NCBI GenBank assembly: GCA_041394885.1
Contig: JAWKHI010000026.1
Location: 30,532 to 94,531 of the forward strand
Length of the DNA stretch: 64,000 bases
DNA from: DSOI01 sp041394885
GTDB taxonomy: Bacteria; Acidobacteriota; Terriglobia; Bryobacterales; Bryobacteraceae
Direction: 5' to 3'
The translations under genes and the position numbers were made by a program. The notes under the pieces were generated by a model. The model was not told where the DNA came from and made no database searches. It saw only the letters and a program-made list of their open reading frames with translations. Below, piece by piece: positions 9,840 through 19,075 of the stretch (the first letter of the stretch is position 1; every line of letters starts with the position of its first letter).

Positions 9840-10387
9840 ATTTCCCTCACTCCCTGGCCGGTAACGGCCGAGAAAGGTATTGCCGGCTGATCGCCACGGT
9901 AGCGGTCCAGCCGGGCCAGTCCGGAATGACGTTCCTTCTGCGACTTCAGTTTGTCGAACTTCGTGGCTATCACGATGTAACGGCGTTGGTGGAACTCGAG
10001 CCAGGCTCGCAGCTCCAGATCTTTCTCCATCCATCCCCGGCGCGCGTCCAGCAACAATAGACACAGCGCCAAAGACGTACGGCGTTGCAAATAGCTCTCA
10101 ACCAGGAATTTCCAGGTTTGAACGATCTCCTTGGGAACCCGTGCGTATCCGTATCCAGGCAGATCCGCGAACAGGTAGCGGTCGGCGACTCGGAAAAAGT
10201 TCACCGCCTGCGTCCGGCCCGGTGTTGCACTGGTTTTTGCCAGCCCCGGTGCGCCGGTCACGGCGTTCAGCAAGCTGGACTTGCCAACGTTGCTCCGGCC
10301 CAGAAAGGCGATCTCCGGTAGGTCCTCTCCAGGGAACTGGTCCGGCTGTACTGCACTCATTATAAATCGTGCGTCCGGATTTTGCAT
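9800..10387 (-). CDS. engB: Ribosome biogenesis GTPase EngB (YihA/YsxC)
   Basis: 195 residues, the normal length. It is a TRAFAC-class GTPase needed for late assembly of the large ribosomal subunit. Motifs visible are G1 GRSNVGKSS, the switch region TSATPGRTQAVNFF, G3 DLPGYGYA, and G4 as TKFDK where TKxD is expected; G5 is near FSAVTGQG. I prefer the ATG at 10387 (MQNPDARFIMSAVQPDQFP) because the family begins with an Ala/Lys-Phe-hydrophobic-x-Ser-Ala segment just before the G1 domain. The upstream extension to 10468 is low quality. The start codon directly follows a run of eight C on the coding strand. The gene lies between lon and rho in the same orientation. Confidence 0.93.
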   Translation of the reverse strand: MQNPDARFIMSAVQPDQFPGEDLPEIAFLGRSNVGKSSLLNAVTGAPGLAKTSATPGRTQAVNFFRVADRYLFADLPGYGYARVPKEIVQTWKFLVESYLQRRTSLALCLLLLDARRGWMEKDLELRAWLEFHQRRYIVIATKFDKLKSQKERHSGLARLDRYRGDQPAIPFSAVTGQGVREIWQTISKTPTNHP

Positions 10388-10483
10388 GGGGGGGGGTCGA
10401 TCGGTCAACGGAGGTGGCATCCCGGGGGGCCCGATCTCCCCTCGGTCGCAAGGAGAAATGGAGCCCACCCGGACGCCCGCGGG

Positions 10484-12996
10484 TTAGTGCGTTAGCTTGT
10501 CATCGGCGGCCGCCGGCGGTGCTTCGAGCGCTGTCGCCGCAATCGGCGCAGCCTCGATCGGCCGCTCCAACGCCAGCCGCAACACCTCGTCCATCGAGTC
10601 GACGAAGTGCAGCTTCATTTCCTTCCGGATGTTTTCCGGAATGTCCGGAAGATCCTTTTCGTTGTCTCGCGGCAGGATCGCCTCGTGGATCCCGTGCCGG
10701 TGCGCCGCCAGCAGCTTTTCCTTCAAGCCGCCGATCGGCAGCACCTTCCCGCGCAGCGTAATCTCGCCCGTCATCGCGACGTCGCCGCGAACCGGTATTT
10801 GCGTCAGCGCGCTGCAAATGCTCGTCCCGATCGTGATGCCCGCCGACGGACCGTCTTTCGGGATCGCACCTTCCGGCACATGCACGTGGATGTCGATATG
10901 GCGATAGAAGTCCCGCGCCAGCCCGAGCGACAGCGCACGCGATCGCACATAGCTCATCGCCGCCTGCGCCGATTCCTGCATCACGTCGCCCAGCTTGCCC
11001 GTAATCGTCAGCTTGCCGCGCCCCTCCATCACCGACACTTCCGTGGCCAGGATCTGCCCGCCCACTTCCGTCCAGGCAAGCCCCACCGTGGCGCCGATCT
11101 CGTTCTTCTTATCCGCCTGCAAATCCCGGAACCGCAGCGGACCCAGCAGTTCCTGCACCTTGGCGCTGTTCACCACCGCCTTGGCCAGCTTCCCGGCCAG
11201 CCGCTCGACGGACTTCTCCGTCTTCGCCGCCGCCTTGGCCGATGTCTTCTTGGAGCCCTTGCCGCTGCCTTCGGCCGCTTCCACTTCGGCCGGCGCCGTC
11301 TGTCCGGCCACTACCTTGCGCGCGATTTTGCGGCACACATTGCCGATCTCCCGCTCCAGGTTCCGGACTCCGGCTTCGCGCGTATAGCTCTGGATCAACG
11401 TCTGCAAACCCTCATCGGTGAACTCGATATCGTTGGCCGTCACACCGGTCTGCTCGATCTGCTTGTTCACCAGGAACCGCTTGGCGATCTCGAGCTTTTC
11501 GAGTTCCGTGTAGCCCGACAGCCGGATCACTTCCATGCGGTCCTGCAGCGCCGCCGGAATCGTATGCAGCACGTTCGCCGTGGCGATGAAGAACACCTGG
11601 CTCAAGTCATACTCGACGTCCAGGTAGTGATCGATGAACATCCAGTTCTGTTCCGGATCGAGCACCTCCAGCAGCGCCGCCGACGGGTCTCCCCGGAAAT
11701 CCATCGACATCTTGTCGATCTCGTCCAGCATGAACACCGGGTTCTTCGTCCCCGCCTTCTTCATGTACTGAATCACCTGCCAGGCAGCGCTGCGATGTAG
11801 GTGCGCCGGTGACCGCGGATCTCGGCCTCGTCCCGGACCCCGCCCAGCGACATCCGCACGAACTTACGCCCAGTCGCCTTGGCAATCGACATCCCGAGCG
11901 AGGTCTTGCCCACGCCCGGAGGCCCCACAACGAAGCATAAGATCGAACCCTTCGGATTCTTCACCAGCCGCCGCACACGTGCCTAAAAACTCGATGATTC
12001 GCTCTTTGATCTTCTCGAGGCCATGGTGATCCTGCTCGAGCACCTTTCTCGGCGAAGCTCAAGTCGCGGATCTCTTTCATTCTTCTTCCACGGCACCGCC
12101 AGCGGCCATTCGAGGTAATTGCGCGAAACCGTCGACTCCGCCGACATCGGCGGCAGCATCTGCTCAGCCGCTTCAACTCGGTGATCGCTTTTTCCTTGGC
12201 CTCCGGCGTCATCCCCGCCGCCTCGATCTTCTTCTTCAGATCGTCGTATTCGCTCTTCTCACCGCGCCCCAGTTCCTTCTGGATCGCCTTGATTTTTTCT
12301 CGTTGAGATAGTATTCCTTCTGCGCCCGCTCCATCTGGCGCTTCACGCGTCCCTGGATCGTGCAGATCCATGTTCAGCTTCTCGATCTCGATGTCGAGCA
12401 TCTCGGCTACCCGCATCAGCCGGTCCACCGGATCGAAGATCTCGAGCAGTTCCTGTTTTCCTCGATCGTCAGCAGCAGGTTCGCGCCCACGGTATCGGCC
12501 AGCTTGCCCGGATCGTCCCACCCGGATCGCCGCGATCATCGTCTCGTAGTTCAGATTCTGGCTGAGCTTCACATACTGCTCGAACAGCGTCGTCACCCGC
12601 CCGTCAGCGCCTCGAGCTGCGGACCCTGCTCGATTTTGAACGCCATCGTCTTCACCACCCGGAAATAGCCGTCGTCGTCGGTGATCGACACCACCTTCCC
12701 ACGCTCACACCCTCCACCAGGACCTTGATATTGCCGTCCTGCAGCTTCAGGCTCTGCACGATGTTGGCCACCGTTCCCACCGTGTAGATCTCTTCCGGAC
12801 TCGGCTCGTCCACCGAGGCGTCGTGCTGCGTGGCCAGAAAAATCTTCTTGTCGCCCGCCAGCGCTTCCTCGAGCGCCCGCACGCTCGATTCCCGTCCCAC
12901 CACGAACGGAGTCATCATGTGCGGGAAGATAACCACGTCCCGGATGGGCATCATCGGAAGGCGGCGTGTTTCGGGCTTGTCTTTCGAAGTGAGCAT
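10484..12996 (-). CDS. lon: ATP-dependent protease Lon, N-terminal half broken by about eleven single-base indels
   Basis: Lon is a cytosolic AAA+ serine protease. The intact part (11776 to 10484) carries the sensor half of the AAA domain (VFMLDEIDKM, Walker B) and the protease domain with the catalytic serine in PKDGPSAG and lysine downstream. Walker A (GPPGVGKTSLG) lies in another frame near 11910, and the N-terminal substrate domain (LPMMPIRDVVIFPHMMTPF) begins at 12996. Between them the frame changes at roughly 12698, 12605, 12523, 12465, 12355, 12300, 12163, 12080, 12045, 11985 and 11790. Correcting these gives 837 residues with conserved sequence throughout and a total divisible by three. 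Substitutions are not elevated, so I read this as a poorly sequenced patch and not a decayed gene. It follows clpX in the same direction. Confidence 0.85.
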
Positions 12997-13167
12997 TTGT
13001 TTCGGTAGGACCTTGTTCCAGAATACCGTGATTCGGACGCCAGTGGCCCGCGAATACCCTTCTGCGGGTCCTTATTTACCAGATGATGGGAGTACGCCGA
13101 ACGATTCCCGTTCGATGCCGTTCGCCCCGGTTTTGACCGGATTTTCCCGGCGAACCTCGCCGTAAAC

Positions 13168-14424
13168 CTAGCCGGCCTTCTCGAGAATCGCCAGGTTGAT
13201 CTTTTGCGTGACCACCATTTCCTTGGTCACCACGAATTCGCGCACCTTCTTGTACGAAGGCACGTAATACATCAGGTCGAGCATCAGGTCCTCGAGGATC
13301 ATCCGCAACCCGCGCGCCCCCAGCTTGCGCTCCATCGCCAACTGCGCGATGGCTTCGAGCGCATCGTCGGTGAACCGCAGCCGCACGTTTTCGAACTCGA
13401 AAAGACGTTGATACTGCCGGCTGATGGCGTTTTTCGGCTTCGTCAGGATCTGCACCAGCGCGTCCCGGTCCAGCTCGTCCAGCACCCCCATCACCGGCAA
13501 TCGGCCGATGAACTCGGGAATGAATCCGAACCGGATCAGATCGATCGGCTGTGCCTCGGCCAGCAGATGCGCATCCCGCCGGATCACCTTCTTGCCGTCT
13601 TCTTCCGACTTCTGGAACCCCATCGATGACTTGCCCAGCCGCCGCGCGATCACACGCTCCAACCCGACGAACGCACCCCCGCAAATAAACAGGATGTTCG
13701 ACGTGTCCACCGGCGTGAATTCCTGGTGCGGATGCTTGCGCCCGCCCTGCGGCGGAACGTTGGCCACCGTGCCCTCCAGGATCTTCAACAGCGCCTGCTG
13801 CACGCCTTCCCCCGACACATCGCGCGTAATCGACGGATTCTCGTCCTTCCGCGCGATCTTGTCGATCTCATCGATATAGATAATCCCTTGCTGGCAGCGC
13901 TGCACGTCCCAATCGGCGTTTTGCAGCAGCCGCAGCACGATGTTTTCCACGTCCTCGCCCACGTATCCCGCCTCGGTGAGCGTGGTCGCATCGGCGATAG
14001 CGAACGGAACGTCCAGAATCCGCGCCAGCGTCTGCGCCAGCAGAGTCTTGCCCGTCCCCGTCGGCCCGATCAGCATGATGTTGCTCTTGGTGAGCTCCAC
14101 ATCGGTGGTCGACCGTTTGTTCATCTGGATCCGCTTGTAGTGGTTGTAGACCGCCACGGCCAGCTTGCGCTTGGTCATGTCCTGGCCCACGACATACTGA
14201 TCCAGGTATTCCTTCAACTCTAAAGGCTTCGGAAGTTTGTTCGGCAGCCCTTGCGTGGGCTCGGCGCGGTCGTCTTCAAGAATGGAGTTGCAGACCGAGA
14301 TGCACTCGTCGCAGATGTACGCCCTCGGATAGTCGCTCGGAGAAGAAATCAGCTTCCCCACGACGTCCTGGCTTTTGTGGCAAAACGAACAACGAAGTGA
14401 TTCGTCTGAACCGGAGCGCTTCAA
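13168..14424 (-). CDS. clpX: ATP-dependent protease ATP-binding subunit ClpX
   Basis: 418 residues, normal for ClpX, the unfoldase that feeds substrates to ClpP. It has an N-terminal zinc-binding domain (CSFCHKSQ ... CDECISVC), Walker A (GPTGTGKTLLAQTLA), Walker B (IIYIDEIDKIARK), pore loop (EAGYVGEDVENI), sensor 1 and the Arg-rich sensor 2 segment (KLGARGLRMILEDLMLD). The frame stays open to 14547, but I choose the TTG at 14424 because GGAGGAG lies six bases upstream of it and the family starts just before the zinc motif. No clpP is adjacent in the window. It is followed by lon after about 170 bases, so two cytosolic AAA+ proteases sit together, as is common in bacteria. Confidence 0.95.
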   Translation of the reverse strand: MKRSGSDESLRCSFCHKSQDVVGKLISSPSDYPRAYICDECISVCNSILEDDRAEPTQGLPNKLPKPLELKEYLDQYVVGQDMTKRKLAVAVYNHYKRIQMNKRSTTDVELTKSNIMLIGPTGTGKTLLAQTLARILDVPFAIADATTLTEAGYVGEDVENIVLRLLQNADWDVQRCQQGIIYIDEIDKIARKDENPSITRDVSGEGVQQALLKILEGTVANVPPQGGRKHPHQEFTPVDTSNILFICGGAFVGLERVIARRLGKSSMGFQKSEEDGKKVIRRDAHLLAEAQPIDLIRFGFIPEFIGRLPVMGVLDELDRDALVQILTKPKNAISRQYQRLFEFENVRLRFTDDALEAIAQLAMERKLGARGLRMILEDLMLDLMYYVPSYKKVREFVVTKEMVVTQKINLAILEKAG

Positions 14425-14650
14425 GCGAGACTCCTCCCTGGGGCAACCGGAAACGCCTTTCGGCGCGGCAAGTCGCGAGACTTGGCACGGAACTGGTTCA
14501 ACTGAACAACCGGCATCGAGGCCAATCCGTGAAATTCCATTATCCACCTATTTGGCCCGATCAGGCAATGCCCCTCTTTTCACCCAACAGCTTACCTCTG
14601 CGGCACCCGGGTCCAACAAATCTCTCAATGGTGCTGTATTATCAATTGCT

Positions 14651-15514
14651 ATGAATCGACGCCAACTCCTCACACTCCCCGGCCTCGCCGCCGCGCACTC
14701 TCTCCGGCCCGCCCCTGCCCTCGCCCAAGCCGGCCGCGCCGGCGTCACCCGGTATGTGCGGTTCCGGATTGGCACCTCCGGCCCCGTCTACGGCATCCTC
14801 GACGGGGAAACCATTCGCGAACTCAAGGGCAACCTGTTCGAGGATCCCGCCGAAACCGGCGCCAAACACAAACTCGCCGATGTCAAGCTCCTCTACCCCG
14901 TCCGCCCCACCAAGATCCTCGCCCTCGCCGGCAACTACCAAAGCCACCTCGGCGCCGCGCCGCCCCGCTCCAATCCCGAACCCTTCTACAAACCCCTCAC
15001 CTGCCTCCAAAACCCCGGCGACCCCATCCGCCTCCCCAAGGACGCCACCAACGTTCATTCCGAATGCGAGTTGGTCATCGTCATCGGCAAACGCGCCAAA
15101 GCCGTCACCGCCGCCCAGGCGCGTGACCATATCTTCGGCGTCACCTGCGGCAACGACGTCTCCGAGCGCATCTGGCAAAACGACGCCAAGGTCAAAGACG
15201 TCCAATGGTGGCGCGCCAAGGGCGCCGATACCTTCGGCCCCGTCGGCCCCGCCATCGCCCGCGGCCTAGACTACGGCAATCTCGAAATCCAGACCCGTCT
15301 CAACGGGAAGGTCATCCAAAAGGATTCCACCTCCCACCTCGTCCACGATTGCCCCACCGTCGTCAGCTTCATCAGCCAGTACGTCACACTCATGCCCGGC
15401 GACCTGATCTTCACCGGCACCCCCGGCAAGACCTCCCCGATGAAGGCCGGCGATGTCGCCGAAGTCGAAATTCAAGGCGTCGGCATCCTGCGCAACCCCG
15501 TGCGCAACGCCTGA
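14651..15514 (+). CDS. Fumarylacetoacetate hydrolase (FAH) family protein with export-type leader
   Basis: 287 residues. An N-terminal leader with a twin arginine (MNRRQLLTLPGLAAAHSL) precedes the FAH catalytic fold. The fold is recognisable from LALAGNYQSHLG, the metal-binding ExE pattern (VHSECELVIVIGKRAKAV), GVTCGNDVSER and the late motif DLIFTGTPGKTSPMKAGDVAEVEI. FAH-fold enzymes hydrolyse or decarboxylate acylpyruvates and related 2-oxo acids using a divalent metal. The substrate cannot be told from sequence. The export leader is unusual because most FAH enzymes are cytosolic, but acidobacterial genomes often carry such versions. Codon use has a strong C-ending bias. It is transcribed away from clpX, with about 225 bases between them. 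Confidence 0.85.
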   Translation: MNRRQLLTLPGLAAAHSLRPAPALAQAGRAGVTRYVRFRIGTSGPVYGILDGETIRELKGNLFEDPAETGAKHKLADVKLLYPVRPTKILALAGNYQSHLGAAPPRSNPEPFYKPLTCLQNPGDPIRLPKDATNVHSECELVIVIGKRAKAVTAAQARDHIFGVTCGNDVSERIWQNDAKVKDVQWWRAKGADTFGPVGPAIARGLDYGNLEIQTRLNGKVIQKDSTSHLVHDCPTVVSFISQYVTLMPGDLIFTGTPGKTSPMKAGDVAEVEIQGVGILRNPVRNA

Positions 15515-15574
15515 GGCTCACCGCCCCTTTTCGCAAATCCAGCGGAAGCAGCCGCCCCGGCCTACCGCCGCCAA

Positions 15575-16480
15575 TCACGCAAACCCGACACCCGCCTCCG
15601 CTCCCGTCCGCAATATGTACCGCTTCCCCTCTTCATACTCCGCCGCTGTCTTCAAATGCTCCAGCATCAGCGGAGCATCCACTCCCAACCCCGCCACCGA
15701 CCGCAGATACGCTCCATAGTCGATCGACCCCCGCCCCGGAACCACCTCCACGAAATGCACGTTCATCTCCGGGATCCACTGCAGGTCCTTCGCGTGGCAC
15801 GAAGCAATCCACCGCCCCAGCTTCGAGAAGCACTCCCCGATGAAATCGGCATTGCCGTAAAACCGCGCCGGGCTGTTCACGCCGTTACAGACGTCCATGT
15901 GAACCCCGAAGCCCTTCCGGTCCACGGCCCTGATCAACCGTAGATAGCTATCCGGCCCGTCCGGAAGATTCCATCCCATCATCTCGATCGTGAACACCGT
16001 ACGCGTCGGCTTCACCGCATCGATCACACGCCGGCAATTGGACACCGTCGCTTCCAGAAATTCATCCGACAAGTTCTTCGGATGCGGTCCGTACCATACG
16101 TCGGGGTGGAACGAACCCGCGATATCCACGCAGCATCGCGCGTGAACCTCGTCCGCCAGCTGGAGCCGCGCCGCTACATAATCAAGGTTCGCCTTCCGCT
16201 TGGCCGCATCCGGATCGAGCATGTTCTTCCACGCACCCACCTCGGCGATGACAACATTCTCGGCTGCGTAGGCGTCCCGGATCGCACGCACCCGCACCGC
16301 ATCGCCCGCCTCCGCCGGCGGACAATAAGCCGCGCTGTAACCCAGTCGCCGGTGCTCCCGCGCCAGTTCCCGCGGATCGTCGGACTTGAGAAAGACCGGT
16401 CCCCCAAGCCGGATCGGACGCCCGGCCGCCCCGGCGGCGGCAGCCGCCACCAGCGCACCGAACGCGGTACGCCGCGTCAT
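15575..16480 (-). CDS. Sugar phosphate isomerase/epimerase-type TIM-barrel protein, Tat leader
   Basis: 301 residues from the ATG at 16480. The leader MTRRTAFGALVAAAAAGAAG is a short twin-arginine type. The rest matches the xylose-isomerase-like TIM barrel family (AP endonuclease 2 superfamily): alternating strands and helices with metal-ligand candidates in FTIEMMGWN, FGVHMDVCN, SCHAKDLQW and PLMLEHLK. Family members isomerise or epimerise sugars, inositols or similar polyols; the specific substrate is not evident. A longer reading to 16588 is open, but it lacks the leader logic. It converges with the FAH gene (60-base gap) and diverges from the S8 protease gene. A perfect inverted repeat lies in the divergent spacer. 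Confidence 0.8.
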   Translation of the reverse strand: MTRRTAFGALVAAAAAGAAGRPIRLGGPVFLKSDDPRELAREHRRLGYSAAYCPPAEAGDAVRVRAIRDAYAAENVVIAEVGAWKNMLDPDAAKRKANLDYVAARLQLADEVHARCCVDIAGSFHPDVWYGPHPKNLSDEFLEATVSNCRRVIDAVKPTRTVFTIEMMGWNLPDGPDSYLRLIRAVDRKGFGVHMDVCNGVNSPARFYGNADFIGECFSKLGRWIASCHAKDLQWIPEMNVHFVEVVPGRGSIDYGAYLRSVAGLGVDAPLMLEHLKTAAEYEEGKRYILRTGAEAGVGFA

Positions 16481-16553
16481 GGAATTGGATCGGTTCACAC
16501 CGATCAGCGTACTACCTTTTGCGGCGCTCCAGTCTTCCCCTTCTCGGAGACGC

Positions 16554-16579
16554 CATTTTGTCCACGGACGGACAAAATG
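16554..16579. promoter_or_regulatory. Perfect 10-bp inverted repeat in a divergent spacer (putative operator)
   Basis: The arms CATTTTGTCC (16554-16563) and GGACAAAATG (16570-16579) are perfectly complementary and separated by six bases, immediately followed by the palindrome GTCCGGAC. It lies about 75 bases before the TIM-barrel gene start and about 97 bases before the S8 protease start, so a dimeric regulator bound here could control either or both. It has no U-tract, which argues against a terminator. No regulator gene is adjacent. Confidence 0.5.
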
Positions 16580-16675
16580 TCCGGACACCAGAATCTTACA
16601 AGTGTTCTTAGTCTTTCGCTTGCAATCAGTTGAAAGTGGACGACCTTTGGGCCAAGACGTGCCCTACGACAGGAC

Positions 16676-18415
16676 ATGGAACCGATGCACAGAGTTCATA
16701 AGCTATCCGTTATCGGCCTGCTGGCGCTAGCCGCCCCCCTGATGGCCGGAGACGAAAAGCTTGCGCCGGAGTTGCTTTCCGGCGACTCCGGCGAGCCTCA
16801 GGACGTGATCGTACAATATGCACCGCCTCCCGAGAGAGCGATGGCTGAAGATCGCATAGGCGGATTCCGCCTCGTCGGCGCGGCCAATCGCGACGCCCGC
16901 CCAGCCGCGCGCGCCGCCCGCCACCGGTTGCTCCGGGCGACGCTGGTGCAGTTGGCCGGCGATCCCAACGTGCTCTACATCTCCCCCGATCGAGAAGTGC
17001 GCGTCACCGGCTCCAGCGGCTCAGGCTCCAGCCCGCTCGACTATTCGATGGCCACAATCGGCGCCCTGGCGGCCCAAAAAAGCGGCTACAACGGGCGTGG
17101 GTTCTCCGTTGCCGTCATCGACAGCGGCGTCGATCAGGGCTCGTTCGACCTCCGGGACTCCGCCACCTGCTCCACCTCTCGCGTCGTCTATACCGAAAAC
17201 TTCGCCACCTGGGACCCCAACGGCTGGGACCCCTACGGCCACGGCACTCACGTCGCCGGCATCATCGGCGGCAATGGCGTCTGCGCCGCCAAAAACGGCG
17301 GATCGAGCTACAAAGGTCTGCCCGGCGTCGCTCCGCAGGTGAACATCGTCTCGCTGCGGGCGCTCGACAACAGCGGCGTCGGCAGAGACAGTTCGGTCAT
17401 CGCCGCCATTGACCGCGCCATTGCGCTGAAAACCCGCTTCAAGATCGCGGTGATCAATCTGTCGATGGGCCGCGTCGTGAAGGAGTCCTACACCAAGGAT
17501 CCGCTCTGCCAGGCCGTCGAGCGCGCCTGGAAGGCCGGTATCGTCGTCGTGGTGGCCGCGGGCAACAATGGCCGCGACAACTCCATGAAAACCGCCGGCT
17601 ATGCCACCGTCACCTCGCCCGGCAACGACCCCTTCGTCATCACCGTCGGTGCCATGCGCGACATGGGAACCGCCTCCAAGAGCGATGACCAGATCGCAAC
17701 GTTTTCCTCCAAAGGGCCCACGCTGCTCGACCACTTCGTCAAACCGGACCTGGTGGCCCCCGGCAACAGCATCAACTCCGTCAAGCCATGGGGCACGTAT
17801 CTGCAAAGCGCCTACCCCGCCAACACCGTCCCCGGCGATTGGGCCACCGGCGTACCCTACGAATCGTACTTCTTTCTCAGCGGAACCAGCATGGCCGCGC
17901 CGATGGTCAGCGGCGCGGCGGTGCTGCTGCTTCAGGACGAACCCACCCTCAAGCCGGATCAGGTGAAGGCGCGGCTGATGAAGACCGCGTCCAAGTCCTT
18001 CCCCGCGCAAAGCGTATGGGTCGACACCCGGAATCGCGTCACCTACACCGCCGTACCGGACATCTTCACCGTCGGCGCAGGCTACCTCGACATCAGAGCC
18101 GCCCTCGCCAGCAACGAGACGATCGGCTCCACGCAATCGGCCATGTCGCCGCGCGCGGTGGTGAAGAACGGGCAGGTCCTGATCGTCAACGACACCACGG
18201 GAGCGACTAACGTCGCCTGGGGCACCAATGTCGTCTGGGGGACCAATGTCGTGTGGGGAACCAATGTAATCTGGGGCACCAACGTCGCGTGGGGCACCAA
18301 TCTGGTGTGGGGAACCAGCAGCGTCAGCGGCTATAACGTTGTGTGGGGATCCAACGTCGCCTGGGGCACCGCCAATCCCTTCAGCGAATCGACGTCGGTG
18401 GACGGGGAACGATAG
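16676..18415 (+). CDS. Secreted S8 (subtilisin-like) serine protease with Trp-Gly hexapeptide repeat tail
   Basis: 579 residues. A signal peptide (HKLSVIGLLALAAPLMAG) and an inhibitor-like propeptide (about 30-105) are followed by the S8 catalytic domain (about 120-480). This carries Asp in VAVIDSGVD, His in GHGTHVAGI, the oxyanion Asn in VVVAAGNNG and Ser in GTSMAAPMVSG. After residue 510 the protein carries about nine TNVxWG hexapeptides (18206-18370), then a short tail. Similar W-G-T-N repeats follow S8 domains in other acidobacteria, as far as I recall; their function is unknown, perhaps cell-surface or carbohydrate contact. Starts at 16676 and 16685 are both possible. The protease presumably acts outside the cytoplasm. 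Confidence 0.9.
   Translation: MEPMHRVHKLSVIGLLALAAPLMAGDEKLAPELLSGDSGEPQDVIVQYAPPPERAMAEDRIGGFRLVGAANRDARPAARAARHRLLRATLVQLAGDPNVLYISPDREVRVTGSSGSGSSPLDYSMATIGALAAQKSGYNGRGFSVAVIDSGVDQGSFDLRDSATCSTSRVVYTENFATWDPNGWDPYGHGTHVAGIIGGNGVCAAKNGGSSYKGLPGVAPQVNIVSLRALDNSGVGRDSSVIAAIDRAIALKTRFKIAVINLSMGRVVKESYTKDPLCQAVERAWKAGIVVVVAAGNNGRDNSMKTAGYATVTSPGNDPFVITVGAMRDMGTASKSDDQIATFSSKGPTLLDHFVKPDLVAPGNSINSVKPWGTYLQSAYPANTVPGDWATGVPYESYFFLSGTSMAAPMVSGAAVLLLQDEPTLKPDQVKARLMKTASKSFPAQSVWVDTRNRVTYTAVPDIFTVGAGYLDIRAALASNETIGSTQSAMSPRAVVKNGQVLIVNDTTGATNVAWGTNVVWGTNVVWGTNVIWGTNVAWGTNLVWGTSSVSGYNVVWGSNVAWGTANPFSESTSVDGER
18206..18370 (+). repeat. 18-bp tandem repeats encoding TNVxWG hexapeptides
   Basis: About nine 18-base units in frame at the end of the S8 protease gene. 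Each encodes Thr-Asn-Val/Leu-x-Trp-Gly, with one degenerate unit in the middle (TSSVSGYNVVWG). The third base varies while the peptide is kept, showing selection on the protein and not a recent DNA slippage event. Confidence 0.9.
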
Positions 18416-18507
18416 TTCCCCGCTCCCGTCTCCCAGGTCTCTCTCCGGCACAACGGAGCCGGGGCAGCGATGTCTTTCGGTCTCGCGGCCGCCCCGCCCC
18501 GTGCCGG

Positions 18508-18940
18508 CTACTTCTCGCGAACGGCCTTGAACTCCTGCGGGCCGCCGAAGCCGCGGCCGCCACCTTTCCGGCCTTGCTTGCCCTCGCCGCCGCCCTGCCT
18601 GCCTTGGCCGCCGCCGGGCCCGGCGCTCCATCTTCCGGGTAACGCGATCTCGTCACCCGATACTTTGCCCGATATAGACGAACTTCATCTCACGGTCGCC
18701 CCGTTTCATCACCTGCTTGAACTCGATCGAGTCGCCGTCGACCTTTCCGTCCTGAATCTCGGAATCGCCCATCATTTCGTTTCCAATGGTGCCGGTGAGC
18801 TTGTCCCCGTCCGCCTTCAGATCGAAGTTGATCTTCATCTCGCCACGTGGACTCTCCATCGTGGCAACCCATTTTCCCGTCACCTCGGCCGCCAGCATCG
18901 TGGCCGCCGAGAGCGCAAAAGCAGCAATCATGTGTTTCAT
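18508..18940 (-). CDS. Small secreted protein with Gly-rich segment, apparent frameshift
   Basis: From the ATG at 18940 the protein reads MKHMIAAFALSAATMLAAEV (signal peptide), then a beta-rich stretch: GKWVATMESPRGEMKI, LKADGDKLTGTIGN, EIQDGKVDGDSIEFKQ. It hits a stop at 18653. Removing one base from the GGGC at about 18671 continues as VSGDEIA, a Gly/Gln-rich linker and FGGPQEFKAVREK, stopping at 18508. That gives 143 residues and a span divisible by three. I recall similar short secreted proteins with this alternating DGxxLTG / DGDxI pattern from acidobacterial genomes; no biochemical function is known to me. Even with the correction the segment near 18650 may contain a further compensating pair of indels, because FTRKME-like sequence is seen in a neighbouring frame. 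Confidence 0.65.
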
Positions 18941-19017
18941 AGTTAGTGAGTCGTCCTCGCTAGCAATGACGCCACCGCGAGGCTCGTTCCGGTAAAGATT
19001 TGTGAACGCCCTCGAGC

Positions 19018-19047
19018 TTGACGCGAGCATCGGTTATCGACTAAAAT
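19018..19047 (+). promoter_or_regulatory. Sigma-70-type promoter of the tetR export operon
   Basis: The -35 hexamer TTGACG (19018-19023) and -10 hexamer TAAAAT (19042-19047) are separated by 18 bases. Predicted transcription start is near 19054, inside the operator palindrome that follows, giving a leader of only about 22 bases before the tetR ATG. Confidence 0.6.
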
Positions 19048-19051
19048 ACAA

Positions 19052-19072
19052 ACGTTCGTTTAAATCGAACGT
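19052..19072. promoter_or_regulatory. TetR-type operator palindrome overlapping the transcription start
   Basis: ACGTTCG (19052-19058), seven AT-rich bases, then CGAACGT (19066-19072): a perfect 7-bp inverted repeat ending three bases before the tetR ATG. Its position over the predicted start and leader fits autorepression of the whole operon by the TetR protein. Confidence 0.65.
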
Positions 19073-19075
19073 ACG

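Noticed and set aside
10484..12996. lon as a genuine pseudogene
   Set aside because: All breaks are single-base indels in one short patch, the protein sequence is otherwise conserved, and the corrected length is divisible by three.
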